From DAITPV01 sp050692555 (GTDB lineage Bacteria; Actinomycetota; UBA4738; CALAEC01): a stretch of DNA of 64,000 nucleotides. Positions within the stretch are counted from its first letter, which is position 1. Each line of letters starts with the position of its first letter. Location: NCBI GenBank assembly GCA_050692555.1, contig JBOGVS010000003.1, forward strand, positions 66,054 to 130,053. Reading direction: 5' to 3'. Positions 18,539 to 26,917 of the stretch are shown piece after piece. The notes below the pieces were generated by a model. It saw only the letters and a program-made list of their open reading frames with translations, searched no databases and had not been told where the DNA came from. Made by a program: the position numbers and the translations under genes.

Positions 18539-19492
18539 TCGAGGTCGTCGGGGCGATCCTCCTGAACCCGCTGGATAGCCCGTTCTTCGAGCCAACGGTC
18601 CTCCGGGTAGCCGGGCTCCTGGCGGTCGGGTTCCTGATGGTCCTGGTGGTGGAGCGGAAGCGGCTGGGGGAGCTTCGCAGCAGCTCGCTGTTCCAGAAGG
18701 TTTTCTCCTGGTCGGTGATGGCTCCGACGTTCCTGGCGGCGATCTTCTTCTCGGAGATCGTCGGCCTGGTGGTGATCGGATACATGGTGGTCCAGACGTC
18801 ATCCGAGTACATCCGGCTGGTGGGCATCCGAAGGAGATACGGATGGCTGCTGGTGCTGGCCGGCGTTGCGACCCTCGTCCTCACGGGCCTCCTTCATCAG
18901 TACTTCCTGTTCGCTCCGTTGCTGTTCTTCGTCGTGGTGACCCTGGTGCCCATCGTCACCGGCGAGGTCGAGGGTGCGCACTACCAGGTGACCAGCACGC
19001 TGTTCGGCTACCTGTACATCCCGTTCTTTCTCTCCTACCTTGTTCTGATCCGGCTGGTGGAGCCGGACGGTGTCCCCATCCTCCTGGTGGTCGGGATCTC
19101 CGTCGCTCTCTCCGACGTGCTTGCGTTCACCGTGGGGTCGATGGTTGGGGGCCCGAAGCTGGCCCCGACGGTGAGCCCGAACAAGACGTGGGCCGGCGCC
19201 GTGGGCAACGTCATCGGGGCGTTCGCCCGGGTGGGGACTGATGTGGTTCCTGATCCCCGACGAGTGGAGCATTACCACGCGGCTCCTGGTTCCCGTGGTC
19301 ACCGCCGCCGCCGCCGTCTACGGCGATCTGATCAAGTCGTTCGTGAAGCGCGACTTCGGGGTCAAGGACGCCGGCGACCTCTTGCCTGGGTTCGGAGGTC
19401 TGCTGGACCGGATCGACAGCCTGTTGGTCGGCCTGCCCATCACGTACTACGCCATCGTCATCAGCCAGCACTTCACGGTGGGACCGCGCTAG
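18535..19492 (+). CDS. cdsA: Phosphatidate cytidylyltransferase, frameshifted
   Basis: CdsA makes CDP-diacylglycerol from phosphatidate and CTP. The first part (18535 to about 19230) has the membrane helices and SPNKTWAGAVGNVIGAF. The family signature SFVKRDFGVKDAGDLLPGFGG lies in the next forward frame and ends at the stop at 19492. Dropping one base in the CCCGGG at about 19226-19231 restores one continuous protein across GAFA and GWGLMWFLIPDEW. Either the assembly has an extra base or the gene is damaged. Since the enzyme is essential in most bacteria, an assembly error is the likelier reading. The 3' end overlaps the convergent membrane gene by four bases. Confidence 0.8.
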
Positions 19493-20124
19493 AAGCCGAC
19501 CCGGGTCCAGTAATCCACGTAGACCACCACCCAGAACGCCAGCCACACGCCGAGGGCCGGCCACGGCCGGCGAGCGATCTGCCGTCGAGCGAGCCACCCG
19601 ACCAGGGCGGCCACTCCGGCGACGAGTCCCAGCCGCACGGCTCGGGCGGGGATGGTCCAGGCCGCCAGCGATGGCAGGGACCAGCCTCGAACGATCATCT
19701 CGAGCGCCCAGACCTTGTAGGGGATGCCGGTGAACGCCGCGGCCAGCATGACGACCCCGCCGTTCTCGGCCAGGGCCCGCCCGGCGTCGACGAACATCCG
19801 GGCGGGCACGGCCGGGACACCGTCGATGGCCGCCCGGACCGAGGGCTCCGAGACCTGAGCCCAGACGAAGAGCACCGCGCCTCCGGCCACGGCTCCGGCC
19901 ACCGCCGCGCCGGCCGCTCGGACGGCCTTTCGGGGGGCCACCAGGGCCACAGCCCCGACGATCACGTCCGGGACGATGAAGAAGAGGGTCGCTTCGGCCA
20001 GCCCCCACGCGAACGAGGCCGCGATTCCCCACCGCTCCAGCCACCGGACGACCCCGGTCCCCGGCCGGGCGAGCTGCGGGGACCTCTCGGTCTCGGCCAC
20101 TCGGCCAGCGTAGAGGGTGGCCAC
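19489..20124 (-). CDS. Polytopic membrane protein, YqaA/DedA-like
   Basis: This is a 211-residue protein with about five hydrophobic helices. GLAEATLFFIVPDVIVGAVAL near residue 42 and AAAFTGIPYKVWALE near 125 recall VTT/DedA-type (YqaA-like) proteins, some of which flip lipids. Assignment is tentative. Starts at GTG 20124 or GTG 20100 are both possible, and no clear ribosome site distinguishes them. It is convergent with cdsA and diverges from the ferredoxin pair. Confidence 0.6.
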   Translation of the reverse strand: MATLYAGRVAETERSPQLARPGTGVVRWLERWGIAASFAWGLAEATLFFIVPDVIVGAVALVAPRKAVRAAGAAVAGAVAGGAVLFVWAQVSEPSVRAAIDGVPAVPARMFVDAGRALAENGGVVMLAAAFTGIPYKVWALEMIVRGWSLPSLAAWTIPARAVRLGLVAGVAALVGWLARRQIARRPWPALGVWLAFWVVVYVDYWTRVGF

Positions 20125-20164
20125 CCTCGGGGACGCCCCGGGTGCGGACGGGGGGTCCGCGTAC

Positions 20165-20170
20165 TACACT
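20165..20170 (+). promoter_or_regulatory. Ferredoxin -10 box
   Basis: TACACT lies 43 bases upstream of the first ferredoxin start. Transcription would begin near 20177, leaving a leader of about 37 bases with AAAAGGGGAAAA as ribosome site. This is one of the few units here with a clear leader. Confidence 0.5.
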
Positions 20171-20213
20171 GATATGCAAGATACGCACCGTCGAAAAGGG
20201 GAAAACTCCGGAC

Positions 20214-20543
20214 ATGACCTACACCATCGCCGAGCCATGCATCGACGTGAAGGATCTGGCGTGCGTGGACGAGTGCCCTGTGGACTGCATCTACGAGGGC
20301 GGCCGGATGCTGTACATCCAGCCCGACGAGTGCGTGGACTGCGCCGCCTGCGAGCCGGTGTGTCCGGTCACCGCGATCTTCTATGAGGACGACGTCCCCT
20401 CCGAATGGAAGGTGTACAACCAGGTGAACGCGGAGTTCTTCACCGAGGAGGTCGCCGGGTTCACCTCGCCGGGTGGGGCGGCCCAGGTGGGCGCGGTGGA
20501 TAAGGACCACCCGCTGGTGGCCAACTTCCAACCGAGCACCTGA
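20214..20543 (+). CDS. fdxA: 7Fe ferredoxin (3Fe-4S/4Fe-4S), first copy
   Basis: This is a 109-residue FdxA-type ferredoxin carrying low-potential electrons, for example to P450s or other oxidoreductases. The cysteine pattern EPCIDVKDLACVDECPVDC and CVDCAACEPVCPV fits one 3Fe-4S and one 4Fe-4S cluster, with the usual C-terminal extension SPGGAAQVGAVDKDHP. The second copy begins 13 bases after its stop. No partner reductase is adjacent. Confidence 0.93.
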   Translation: MTYTIAEPCIDVKDLACVDECPVDCIYEGGRMLYIQPDECVDCAACEPVCPVTAIFYEDDVPSEWKVYNQVNAEFFTEEVAGFTSPGGAAQVGAVDKDHPLVANFQPST

Positions 20544-20556
20544 CCAGGAGGGCCAC

Positions 20557-20886
20557 ATGACCTACACGATCACCGAGCCATGCATCGACGTGAAGGACCT
20601 GTCGTGCGTGGACGAGTGCCCCGTGGACTGCATCTACGAGGGCGGCCGGATGCTGTACATCCAGCCCGACGAGTGCGTGGACTGCGCCGCGTGCGAGCCC
20701 GTCTGCCCGGTGACCGCCATCTTCGCCGAGGACGACGTTCCCGCGGAGTGGAAGGAGTTCACCCCGATCAATGCGGAGTTCTTCTCCGAGGACATCGCCG
20801 GGTTCACCTCGCCCGGAGGAGCGGCCCAGGTGGGCGCGGTGGACAAGGATCACCCCAAGGTCGCCGCCTGGCCCAAAGTTCCCTAG
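20557..20886 (+). CDS. fdxA: 7Fe ferredoxin, second tandem copy
   Basis: This 109-residue ferredoxin is identical in length to the upstream copy and nearly identical over its first 60 residues, with all cluster cysteines kept (DLSCVDECPVDC, CVDCAACEPVCPV). Differences cluster after residue 60 (AEDDVPAEWKEFTP versus YEDDVPSEWKVYNQ). AGGAGGG lies seven bases before ATG 20557. The pair clearly arose by tandem duplication and has diverged in the part likely to meet partner proteins. Confidence 0.93.
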   Translation: MTYTITEPCIDVKDLSCVDECPVDCIYEGGRMLYIQPDECVDCAACEPVCPVTAIFAEDDVPAEWKEFTPINAEFFSEDIAGFTSPGGAAQVGAVDKDHPKVAAWPKVP

Positions 20887-20888
20887 AC

Positions 20889-21317
20889 GTGCGCTTCCGC
20901 GAGCTCCGGTCCCAGCCGGACCGGGCCTTCCTCATTCGCCTCGAGCGAGGCGAGCCGGTGGTATCTACGCTGGCGACGTTCAGCGGTGAGCAGAACGTAA
21001 AGGTGGGTCGGTTCGAGGGCATCGGTGCCCTGTTGGACGCCGAGCTGGGCTTCTACCACCTCGACCGAAAGGACTACGACCGGTTCACGGTCGGCGACAC
21101 CGAGGTCCTGGCACTCCTCGGAAACGTGAGCCGCCTGGACGGGCAGCCCAGGATCCACGCCCACCTCACGGTGGGAGAGGTCGACGGAACCGCTCGCGGC
21201 GGGCATCTGTTCGAGGCCCATGTTGGAGCGACTCTCGAGGTGTTCCTTCTCGAGACCCCCGGAGAGGTGGCCCGGCAGATGGACGAGGAGATCGGGCTGC
21301 CGCTGCTGGACCTCTAG
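20889..21317 (+). CDS. PPC (DUF296) domain protein
   Basis: This is a 142-residue stand-alone PPC/PCC domain. RAFLIRLERGEPVVSTLATF, IGALLDAELGFY, SRLDGQPRIHAHLTV and GGHLFEAHVGATLEVFL follow the family order. In plants the domain accompanies AT-hooks, but bacterial stand-alone versions have no settled function and carry possible metal-binding histidines (HAHL). GTG 20889 begins two bases after the ferredoxin stop, so co-transcription is likely. Confidence 0.8.
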   Translation: MRFRELRSQPDRAFLIRLERGEPVVSTLATFSGEQNVKVGRFEGIGALLDAELGFYHLDRKDYDRFTVGDTEVLALLGNVSRLDGQPRIHAHLTVGEVDGTARGGHLFEAHVGATLEVFLLETPGEVARQMDEEIGLPLLDL

Positions 21318-21510
21318 CCGGCGGCTGGGGCCGGCCGTTCCCCTGATGGGAGAGGCCGAACCCGGCGCTGCTCGGATCCGTCCTGGGTCTACCTGGCGCC
21401 GCACCTCGAGCAGAACGACCGGCGCGCCGGGGTGAGGCACCCTTTCCCCGTCCCATGCAGGCCAAACCGGGCCGGTTTCAACGAACCATGCCCGGGGCAA
21501 GGACAGATGG

Positions 21511-22017
21511 ATGACTCGACGCACAGGCCACATCGTGGCCACGTTCGCCGACATGGACGCCGCCCGGGCGGCCGTGAGCAAGCTGGAGCGAGGCGGGATC
21601 GAGGCCTCGGAGGTCTCGGTCGAGAGTCCTCGGGCCGAGCGAGCGGCCCGAGATCCCGACCCCCGGCCTCGTGACCGGCGGGTGGTGCAGCACGTGGGCT
21701 CCCGGGTGCTCCTGGGAGCCGTGATCGGCTCCATCATCGGTGGAGGGATCGGGCTGCTGATCGGGCTGATCCTCCTCGACGGTCCCGCTGCCACGGTGGC
21801 CACGGTCATCGGCGGGGTGATCGCCGGCGGCGCGGTGGGTGGGGTCCTCGGCGGCTACGGGTCCACGGGCCAGGGCGAGGAATGGGACGTCGCCCATCAG
21901 CCCGACGGGGGCCCGGTCCGGGTCCGGGTCACCGCAGTGGACCCCGACGAGCTCGAGCGCGTCGAGGAGCTGCTCCGGACCGAGGCGGCGGTCTCGCTGA
22001 AGCGTTCGGACAACTGA
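21511..22017 (+). CDS. Glycine-zipper membrane protein, general-stress-like
   Basis: This is a 168-residue protein. Residues 1-45 resemble the general stress protein 17M-like domain (GHIVATFADMDAARAAVSKL). A glycine-rich double membrane segment follows at about 68-118 (IGSIIGGGIGLLIGLILL, IGGVIAGGAVGGVLGG). The tail (VRVRVTAVDPDELERVEELL) resembles a ferredoxin-like half-domain. Function is unknown. The 190 bases upstream show no other gene or clear promoter. Confidence 0.65.
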   Translation: MTRRTGHIVATFADMDAARAAVSKLERGGIEASEVSVESPRAERAARDPDPRPRDRRVVQHVGSRVLLGAVIGSIIGGGIGLLIGLILLDGPAATVATVIGGVIAGGAVGGVLGGYGSTGQGEEWDVAHQPDGGPVRVRVTAVDPDELERVEELLRTEAAVSLKRSDN

Positions 22018-22058
22018 CCCGGTTGACCCCGGACGCTCGCGTTGGTACATCCTGAGCC

Positions 22059-22619
22059 GTGCCTCCGGCCCAGGCTGGCCCGAGCATCACCGGCTCCCGG
22101 AACCCGGCGCCGGTGTTCGGGATGGTCCTGTTCTTGGCGTCCGAGCTCATGTTCTTCGGAGGGCTGTTCGCCGCTTACTTCAGCCTCCGGACCGCTACGG
22201 GAACGTGGCCTCCCTCGGACGTCGAGCTTGACTTCCCGCTCACCGTGGCGGCCACGGTGGTCCTGGTGGCCTCGAGCTTCACGATGCACGCCGGGGTCCT
22301 CGGGCTCCGCGAAGGTGATGGCAGGGCGATGCGGCGGTGGGTGGGCCTCACGATCCTCCTGGGCGCGGCGTTCCTGGCCATCAAGGGGTTCGAATTCGCC
22401 ACCGCCTCGTTCGGGATCGGCTCACACGCGTACGGGTCGCTGTGGTTCACGATGCTCGGCGCCCACGGGGCCCACCTCGCCGTCGGCGTGGCGCTGCTCC
22501 TCGTGCTCATGGTCCGGGAGGCGTCGGGGACGGCGCGCGCCCAGGCGGTCGGCTACTACTGGCACTTCGTGGACGGGGTGTGGCTGGCGATCTTCGGAGT
22601 GGTCTATCTGATCCGATGA
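22059..22619 (+). CDS. ctaE: Cytochrome c oxidase subunit III
   Basis: This is a 186-residue, roughly five-helix CtaE, shorter than mitochondrial subunit III but normal for actinobacteria. Features are FGMVLFLASELMFFGGLFAAY, HAGVLGLREG, FTMLGAHGAHLAVG and YYWHFVDGVWLAIFGVVYL. It is a structural subunit of the aa3 oxidase. It opens the ctaE-qcrC-qcrA-qcrB-ctaG cluster, and its stop overlaps the qcrC start (ATGA). Confidence 0.92.
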   Translation: MPPAQAGPSITGSRNPAPVFGMVLFLASELMFFGGLFAAYFSLRTATGTWPPSDVELDFPLTVAATVVLVASSFTMHAGVLGLREGDGRAMRRWVGLTILLGAAFLAIKGFEFATASFGIGSHAYGSLWFTMLGAHGAHLAVGVALLLVLMVREASGTARAQAVGYYWHFVDGVWLAIFGVVYLIR

Positions 22620-23347
22620 GCATGCGGAGGCTCCTGGCGCTGGCCCTCCTGGCCCTCGGGCCGGCCGCGGTGATCCAGCTGGCCTCGGCGTCGGCCCGGG
22701 GACAGGAGGACGTGGAGCGAGGGTTCGACCTGTATGCCGCGGGATGCTCCACCTGCCACGGGCTCGGGGGAGAGGGGACCACCCAGGGCCCGTCGCTCGT
22801 CGGGGTTGGCCCGGCCGCGGTGGACTTCATGCTGTCCACGGGCCGGATGCCGCTGGCCGACCCCGGGGAGCAGCCCGTCCGCAACCCGTCCGCGTACGGC
22901 CCGGACGAGATCGCCGCGATCGTGGCTTACGTCATCTCCCTGGGTCCCGGAGGCCCCTCGATCCCCGAGGTGATGCCGGCGGCCGGCGGCCTGCCCCGGG
23001 GGCGCTCCGTGTATGCGGCCAACTGCCTGGCGTGTCACGGGGCCGGCGCGCAGGGCGCGTCCGTGGGCGGGGGAGCGGTGGCCCCCGCTCTCGAAGACTC
23101 GACGCCGACCCAGCTGGCCGAGGCCCCCCGGATCGGCCCGGGGGCCATGCCGGTGTTCGACGAGCGGGTGATCGACGAACAGGACATGAACTCCCTGGTC
23201 CGGTACGTCATCTCGCTGCGGACCGGCCAGGACCGGGGAGGTCTGAACCTGGGACGGGTGGGCACGGTGACCGAGGGCCTGATCGGGTGGCTGGTGGGCA
23301 TGGGACTGCTCGTGCTGGTGATCCGGATGACCGGGACGAGGACGTGA
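22616..23347 (+). CDS. qcrC: Di-haem cytochrome c subunit of bcc complex
   Basis: This is a 243-residue membrane-anchored cytochrome with two covalent haem sites, CSTCH and CLACH, each followed by a candidate axial methionine (GRMPL and GAMPV). A signal segment precedes residue 28 and a C-terminal helix anchors it. In Actinomycetota this di-haem protein replaces soluble cytochrome c and passes electrons directly to the CuA site of CtaC in a bcc-aa3 supercomplex. It overlaps ctaE and qcrA by four bases each. Confidence 0.92.
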   Translation: MSMRRLLALALLALGPAAVIQLASASARGQEDVERGFDLYAAGCSTCHGLGGEGTTQGPSLVGVGPAAVDFMLSTGRMPLADPGEQPVRNPSAYGPDEIAAIVAYVISLGPGGPSIPEVMPAAGGLPRGRSVYAANCLACHGAGAQGASVGGGAVAPALEDSTPTQLAEAPRIGPGAMPVFDERVIDEQDMNSLVRYVISLRTGQDRGGLNLGRVGTVTEGLIGWLVGMGLLVLVIRMTGTRT

Positions 23348-24183
23348 ACGGCGCCGAGGGCCGTGTGGCGGTGGCGTTCGCCCTGTCGATCGTGGCGGGC
23401 CTGGCGGTCACCGTGGTGTACGCACTCGGCGGGCAGCCACAGGTGGAGGGGGCGCTCCTGGCGGTGGCCCTCGGCGGCCTGGGGGCAGGGCTGATCCTGT
23501 GGGGAAAGCGGTTGATCGGGGAGGGGGAGCTCACCGAGGAGCGAGAGCGCGGTCCCTCGCCCGCGGCCGAGCGGGACGCGGCGGAGGGAGCCATCGCCCG
23601 GGGCCAGGAGGAGATCGGGCGCCGCCGGTTCCTCAGCCGGTTGCTGTTCGGAGCCCTCGGCGCCCTGGGGCTGGCGGCCCTGTTCCCCATCCGGTCGCTG
23701 GGTCCCAGTCCCGGCCGGACCCTGTTCCGGACCCGATGGACCCCCGGGGCCAGGCTGGTGAACGAGGACGGCGTGCCGGTCACGGCCGCGGATCTGCAGG
23801 TCGGTTCGGTCATCACGGTATTTCCCGAGGGTCACGTGGGGGCAGCCGACTCCCAGACGCTGCTGATCCGGGTGGAGCCCGCGCTCTTACGGCTCCCGCC
23901 GGAGCGCCTGGAGGAGGCTCCCGACGGGCACGTGGCCTACTCGAAGGTGTGCACCCACGCGGGGTGCCCCGTGGGGCTGTACCAGGCCCAGACCCACCTC
24001 CTGCTGTGCCCCTGTCACCAGTCCTCGTTCGACGTCCTGGAAGGCGCCGCCCCCGTGTTCGGGCCGGCGGCGCGTCCGCTTCCCCAGCTCCCGGTGGAGA
24101 TCGACGGGGACGGGTTCCTCCGGGCCCGGTCGGACTTCCCCGAACCCGTGGGACCGGGGTACTGGGACAGGCCGGGGGACTGA
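23344..24183 (+). CDS. qcrA: Rieske iron-sulfur subunit of bcc complex
   Basis: This is a 279-residue Rieske protein. Two N-terminal helices (about 8-28 and 36-54) and a third at about 97-118 give the three-helix anchor seen in actinobacterial QcrA. The 2Fe-2S site is formed by CTHAGCPVG and CPCHQSSFD. The GTG start overlaps the qcrC stop (GTGA). A poorly conserved, charged loop of about 40 residues separates helices two and three. Confidence 0.92.
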   Translation: MNGAEGRVAVAFALSIVAGLAVTVVYALGGQPQVEGALLAVALGGLGAGLILWGKRLIGEGELTEERERGPSPAAERDAAEGAIARGQEEIGRRRFLSRLLFGALGALGLAALFPIRSLGPSPGRTLFRTRWTPGARLVNEDGVPVTAADLQVGSVITVFPEGHVGAADSQTLLIRVEPALLRLPPERLEEAPDGHVAYSKVCTHAGCPVGLYQAQTHLLLCPCHQSSFDVLEGAAPVFGPAARPLPQLPVEIDGDGFLRARSDFPEPVGPGYWDRPGD

Positions 24184-24188
24184 CGACG

Positions 24189-25562
24189 GTGAGCGTGATG
24201 CGAGGGATGGTCCGGTGGCTGGACGACCGTCTGGGCGCCGCGTCCTTCGCCCGGCGCTCGCTCCGCAAGGTCTTCCCCGATCACTGGTCCTTCATGCTCG
24301 GGGAGATCGCCCTGTACTGCTTCCTGATCCTGGTGCTCACGGGAACCTTCCTGGCGTTCTTCTTCGTGCCGTCGGGGCGTGAGGTGGTCTACGACGGCCC
24401 GTACGAAGCCCTCCGAGGTGCGGAGATGTCGGCGGCGTACGAGTCGGTGCTCCGCCTGTCGTTCGAGGTTCGGGCGGGGATGGTGATGCGGCAGATCCAT
24501 CACTGGGCCGCCGTGGTGATGCTGGCCGCGGTGGTGCTCCACCTGTTGCGGGTGTTTTTCACCGGAGCCTTCCGCCGCCCCCGGGAGATCAACTGGATCC
24601 TGGGGGTCACGCTGCTCCTGCTGGCCATGGGCGCGGGGTTCACCGGGTACTCGCTCCCCGACGACCTCCTGTCGGGCACCGGGCTGCGGATCGCGTACTC
24701 GGTGCTGCTATCGATCCCGTTCGTGGGGACGTGGATCGCGTTCCTGGTATTCGGGGGGGAATTCCCCACGGCCGAGGTCATCAGCAGGCTGCACGTCCTC
24801 CACATCATGATCATCCCCGCGTTGCTCGCGGGGGTCCTCACGGTCCACCTCGCTCTGGTGTGGCACCAGAAGCACACCCAGTTCCGCGGGCCCGGCCGAA
24901 CCGAGGACAACGTGGTGGGCTCCCCCCTGTGGCCCACGTACATGCTGAAGGGAGCCGGCCTGGCATTCGTGGTCTTCGGGGTGCTGGCCCTGATGGCGGG
25001 GGTGTTCCAGATCAACCCGGTGTGGCTGTACGGGCCGTTCGACCCCAGCACGGTGAGCTCTCCCGCGCAGCCCGACTGGTACCTCGGGTGGCTGGACGGA
25101 TCGCTGCGACTGTTCCCCGGTTGGGACCTCGAGCTGTTCGGCCACACCATCTCCGAGGTGTTCTGGCCGGGGGTGGTGATGCCCACGGTGTTCTTCGGGC
25201 TGATGTTCGGCTGGCCGTTCATCGAGCGGCGGCTCACCGGCGACCGAGACGCCCACAACCTGCTCGATCGTCCCCGCGACGCGCCGCTTCGGACCGGGGT
25301 GGGCGCCGGGGTCCTGACGTTCGCGGCGATCCTCACCCTCACCGGATCGAACGACGTCCTGGGGCCGTTCTTCGGCGTCACCGCGGAGGACCTCACCCGG
25401 TTGTTCCGGGTGCTGGTGGTGGTCCTGCCCCCGGTGGCCGGCTACGCCACGTACCGGCTGTGCGTGAGCCTGGCCCGGCGGGACGTCCATCCGATCCGGG
25501 AGCCCGACCGGGTGGCGCTCAGGCGCACGAAGACGGGCGGGTTCACCGAGGAGGAAGAATGA
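24189..25562 (+). CDS. qcrB: Cytochrome b subunit of bcc complex
   Basis: This is a 457-residue QcrB, the quinol-oxidising core. Haem-ligand histidines lie in MRQIHHWAAVVMLAAVVLH and HIMIIPALLAGVLTVHLAL, and QKHTQF follows. The quinol-site motif is PDWY, the form usual in this phylum, rather than PEWY. The C-terminal helices continue to about residue 440. GTG 24189 lies five bases after qcrA. The stop overlaps ctaG (ATGA). Confidence 0.93.
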   Translation: MSVMRGMVRWLDDRLGAASFARRSLRKVFPDHWSFMLGEIALYCFLILVLTGTFLAFFFVPSGREVVYDGPYEALRGAEMSAAYESVLRLSFEVRAGMVMRQIHHWAAVVMLAAVVLHLLRVFFTGAFRRPREINWILGVTLLLLAMGAGFTGYSLPDDLLSGTGLRIAYSVLLSIPFVGTWIAFLVFGGEFPTAEVISRLHVLHIMIIPALLAGVLTVHLALVWHQKHTQFRGPGRTEDNVVGSPLWPTYMLKGAGLAFVVFGVLALMAGVFQINPVWLYGPFDPSTVSSPAQPDWYLGWLDGSLRLFPGWDLELFGHTISEVFWPGVVMPTVFFGLMFGWPFIERRLTGDRDAHNLLDRPRDAPLRTGVGAGVLTFAAILTLTGSNDVLGPFFGVTAEDLTRLFRVLVVVLPPVAGYATYRLCVSLARRDVHPIREPDRVALRRTKTGGFTEEEE

Positions 25563-26374
25563 CCGGCGCCCTGCTGGTGGGGGCCGGAGCCCTATACGCG
25601 ATTGGGGTCCGGAGGTTCGACCGTCGACAGCCGGGCAGAGTGTTCCCCCGCGCACGGGTGGCGGCGTTCCTGGCCGGCCTGATCGTCTTGGCGGCGGCCC
25701 TGGTCGGACCGATCGACCGGCTGGCCGCGGAGCGGTTCTCCTGGCACATGGTCCAGCATCTGGCGATCCTCTTCGTGGGGTGTCCGCTCCTGCTGCTGGG
25801 TCGGCCCGTGCTCCTGCTCCGCAAGGCGGGACCCCCTCCGGTGCGGCGAGCGGCCGCCTCCCTGCTGCGGAGCCGGTGGGTTCGGGCCCTGACCCACCCG
25901 GTGACGGCGTGGCTCGCGTTCGCGGTGGTGCTGTGGGCCACCCACTTCACCTCCCTGTACCAGCGAGCCCTGGCCTCACCCGGGATCCATTTCCTGGAGC
26001 ACGCGCTGTACGTGTCGGCCGGGCTCTTGTTCTGGACGCCGGTGGTGGCCGCCGAGCCCTCCCCGCACCGGGTGGGGCACGGTCCCCGGCTCCTGTACCT
26101 GTTCCTGGCCGCGCCGGCCGGGGCCCTGGTGGCCTCGACCCTGTTCCAGGCGGAGCGGGTTCTCTATCCCGCCTACGCCGGGCCCGGAGGGCTCGCCGAC
26201 CAGCGGGACGCCGCGGCGATCATGTGGATCGGCGAGGGGCTGCTGGTGCTGGTGGCCGTGTTGGTGGTGGGAGCTTCGTGGGCCAGGCACGAGCGATCGG
26301 TCGCGGAGCGAGCGGACCTACTCGCCGAGCAGGGTGCGGAGAACCACTCGGTCGGGCCCGGAGCCGAGGGGTGA
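25559..26374 (+). CDS. ctaG: Cytochrome c oxidase assembly factor CtaG
   Basis: This is a 271-residue, seven-helix protein of the caa3-type CtaG family (not the Cox11 type), needed for copper insertion or assembly of the oxidase. Key features are RFSWHMVQHLAILFVGCPLLLLG and LWATHFTSLYQRAL with HFLEHALYVSAGLLFWTPVV, whose histidines may bind metal. It is the last gene of the plus-strand respiratory cluster. Confidence 0.85.
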   Translation: MTGALLVGAGALYAIGVRRFDRRQPGRVFPRARVAAFLAGLIVLAAALVGPIDRLAAERFSWHMVQHLAILFVGCPLLLLGRPVLLLRKAGPPPVRRAAASLLRSRWVRALTHPVTAWLAFAVVLWATHFTSLYQRALASPGIHFLEHALYVSAGLLFWTPVVAAEPSPHRVGHGPRLLYLFLAAPAGALVASTLFQAERVLYPAYAGPGGLADQRDAAAIMWIGEGLLVLVAVLVVGASWARHERSVAERADLLAEQGAENHSVGPGAEG

Positions 26375-26381
26375 TCGTCGG

Positions 26382-26777
26382 CTAGTACACGTGGCCGCCG
26401 GCGATGCGGGCCTCCAGGTACGCGAACCCCAGGAGCGCCAGAGCCCCCGCCACGATCAGGACGCCACCCAGGACCTCCATGCCCCCCGGACCGCTGGCCA
26501 CCCACAGGAGCAGCAGGGCCCCGGCCGCCACATTGGCCGCGGCGGTGACCGTGGCCACCCTCCGGGTCAGCCCCGCGTAATCGGGTGCCACCCACAGCAG
26601 ATACGCGTACCCCCACAACAGCACGCCGGCGATCTCCGCATAGATCGCCGGCCGGGCCGGCGGGAGGCCCAGGGCCAGGAACAGGTCGTCCCACACCGCC
26701 AGCACCAGGAGCAGGCCGAGAGCAAAGTCGAACAGGGCGTCGGCATGCAACACCCGCCGAGCTTGCCTTGCCCTCAC
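26382..26777 (-). CDS. Four-helix membrane protein of unknown function
   Basis: This is a 131-residue hydrophobic protein with about four transmembrane segments and a short basic N-terminus. I recognise no motif. It starts at GTG 26777, converges on ctaG and diverges from the glutamate dehydrogenase gene. The opposite strand has no better frame here. Confidence 0.55.
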   Translation of the reverse strand: MRARQARRVLHADALFDFALGLLLVLAVWDDLFLALGLPPARPAIYAEIAGVLLWGYAYLLWVAPDYAGLTRRVATVTAAANVAAGALLLLWVASGPGGMEVLGGVLIVAGALALLGFAYLEARIAGGHVY

Positions 26778-26917
26778 GAGGAGAAGGCTACCGCGTGAGG
26801 CCGGCGGCCACCGGCTCGCCGGCAGTCCAGACCCCCAAGGGCACCGGCGTTCCGGAGGTGCGCACCCGGTCCCCGCGGGGTACCCTTCATCTGCCCATCG
26901 TCACAAGGAGGTGGCGT

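Noticed and set aside
17209..20172. One 987-residue plus-strand protein joining PlsC, a low-complexity middle and CdsA
   Set aside because: The middle 200 residues are an out-of-frame shadow of a real phosphatidyltransferase gene, and the last 300 are shadow after the CdsA frameshift. It is better read as three genes with sequence errors or damage.
21318..21510. A possible small gene or riboswitch between the PPC-domain gene and the glycine-zipper gene
   Set aside because: No open frame with a ribosome site, no convincing stem-loop set and no clear promoter could be supported in these 193 bases.
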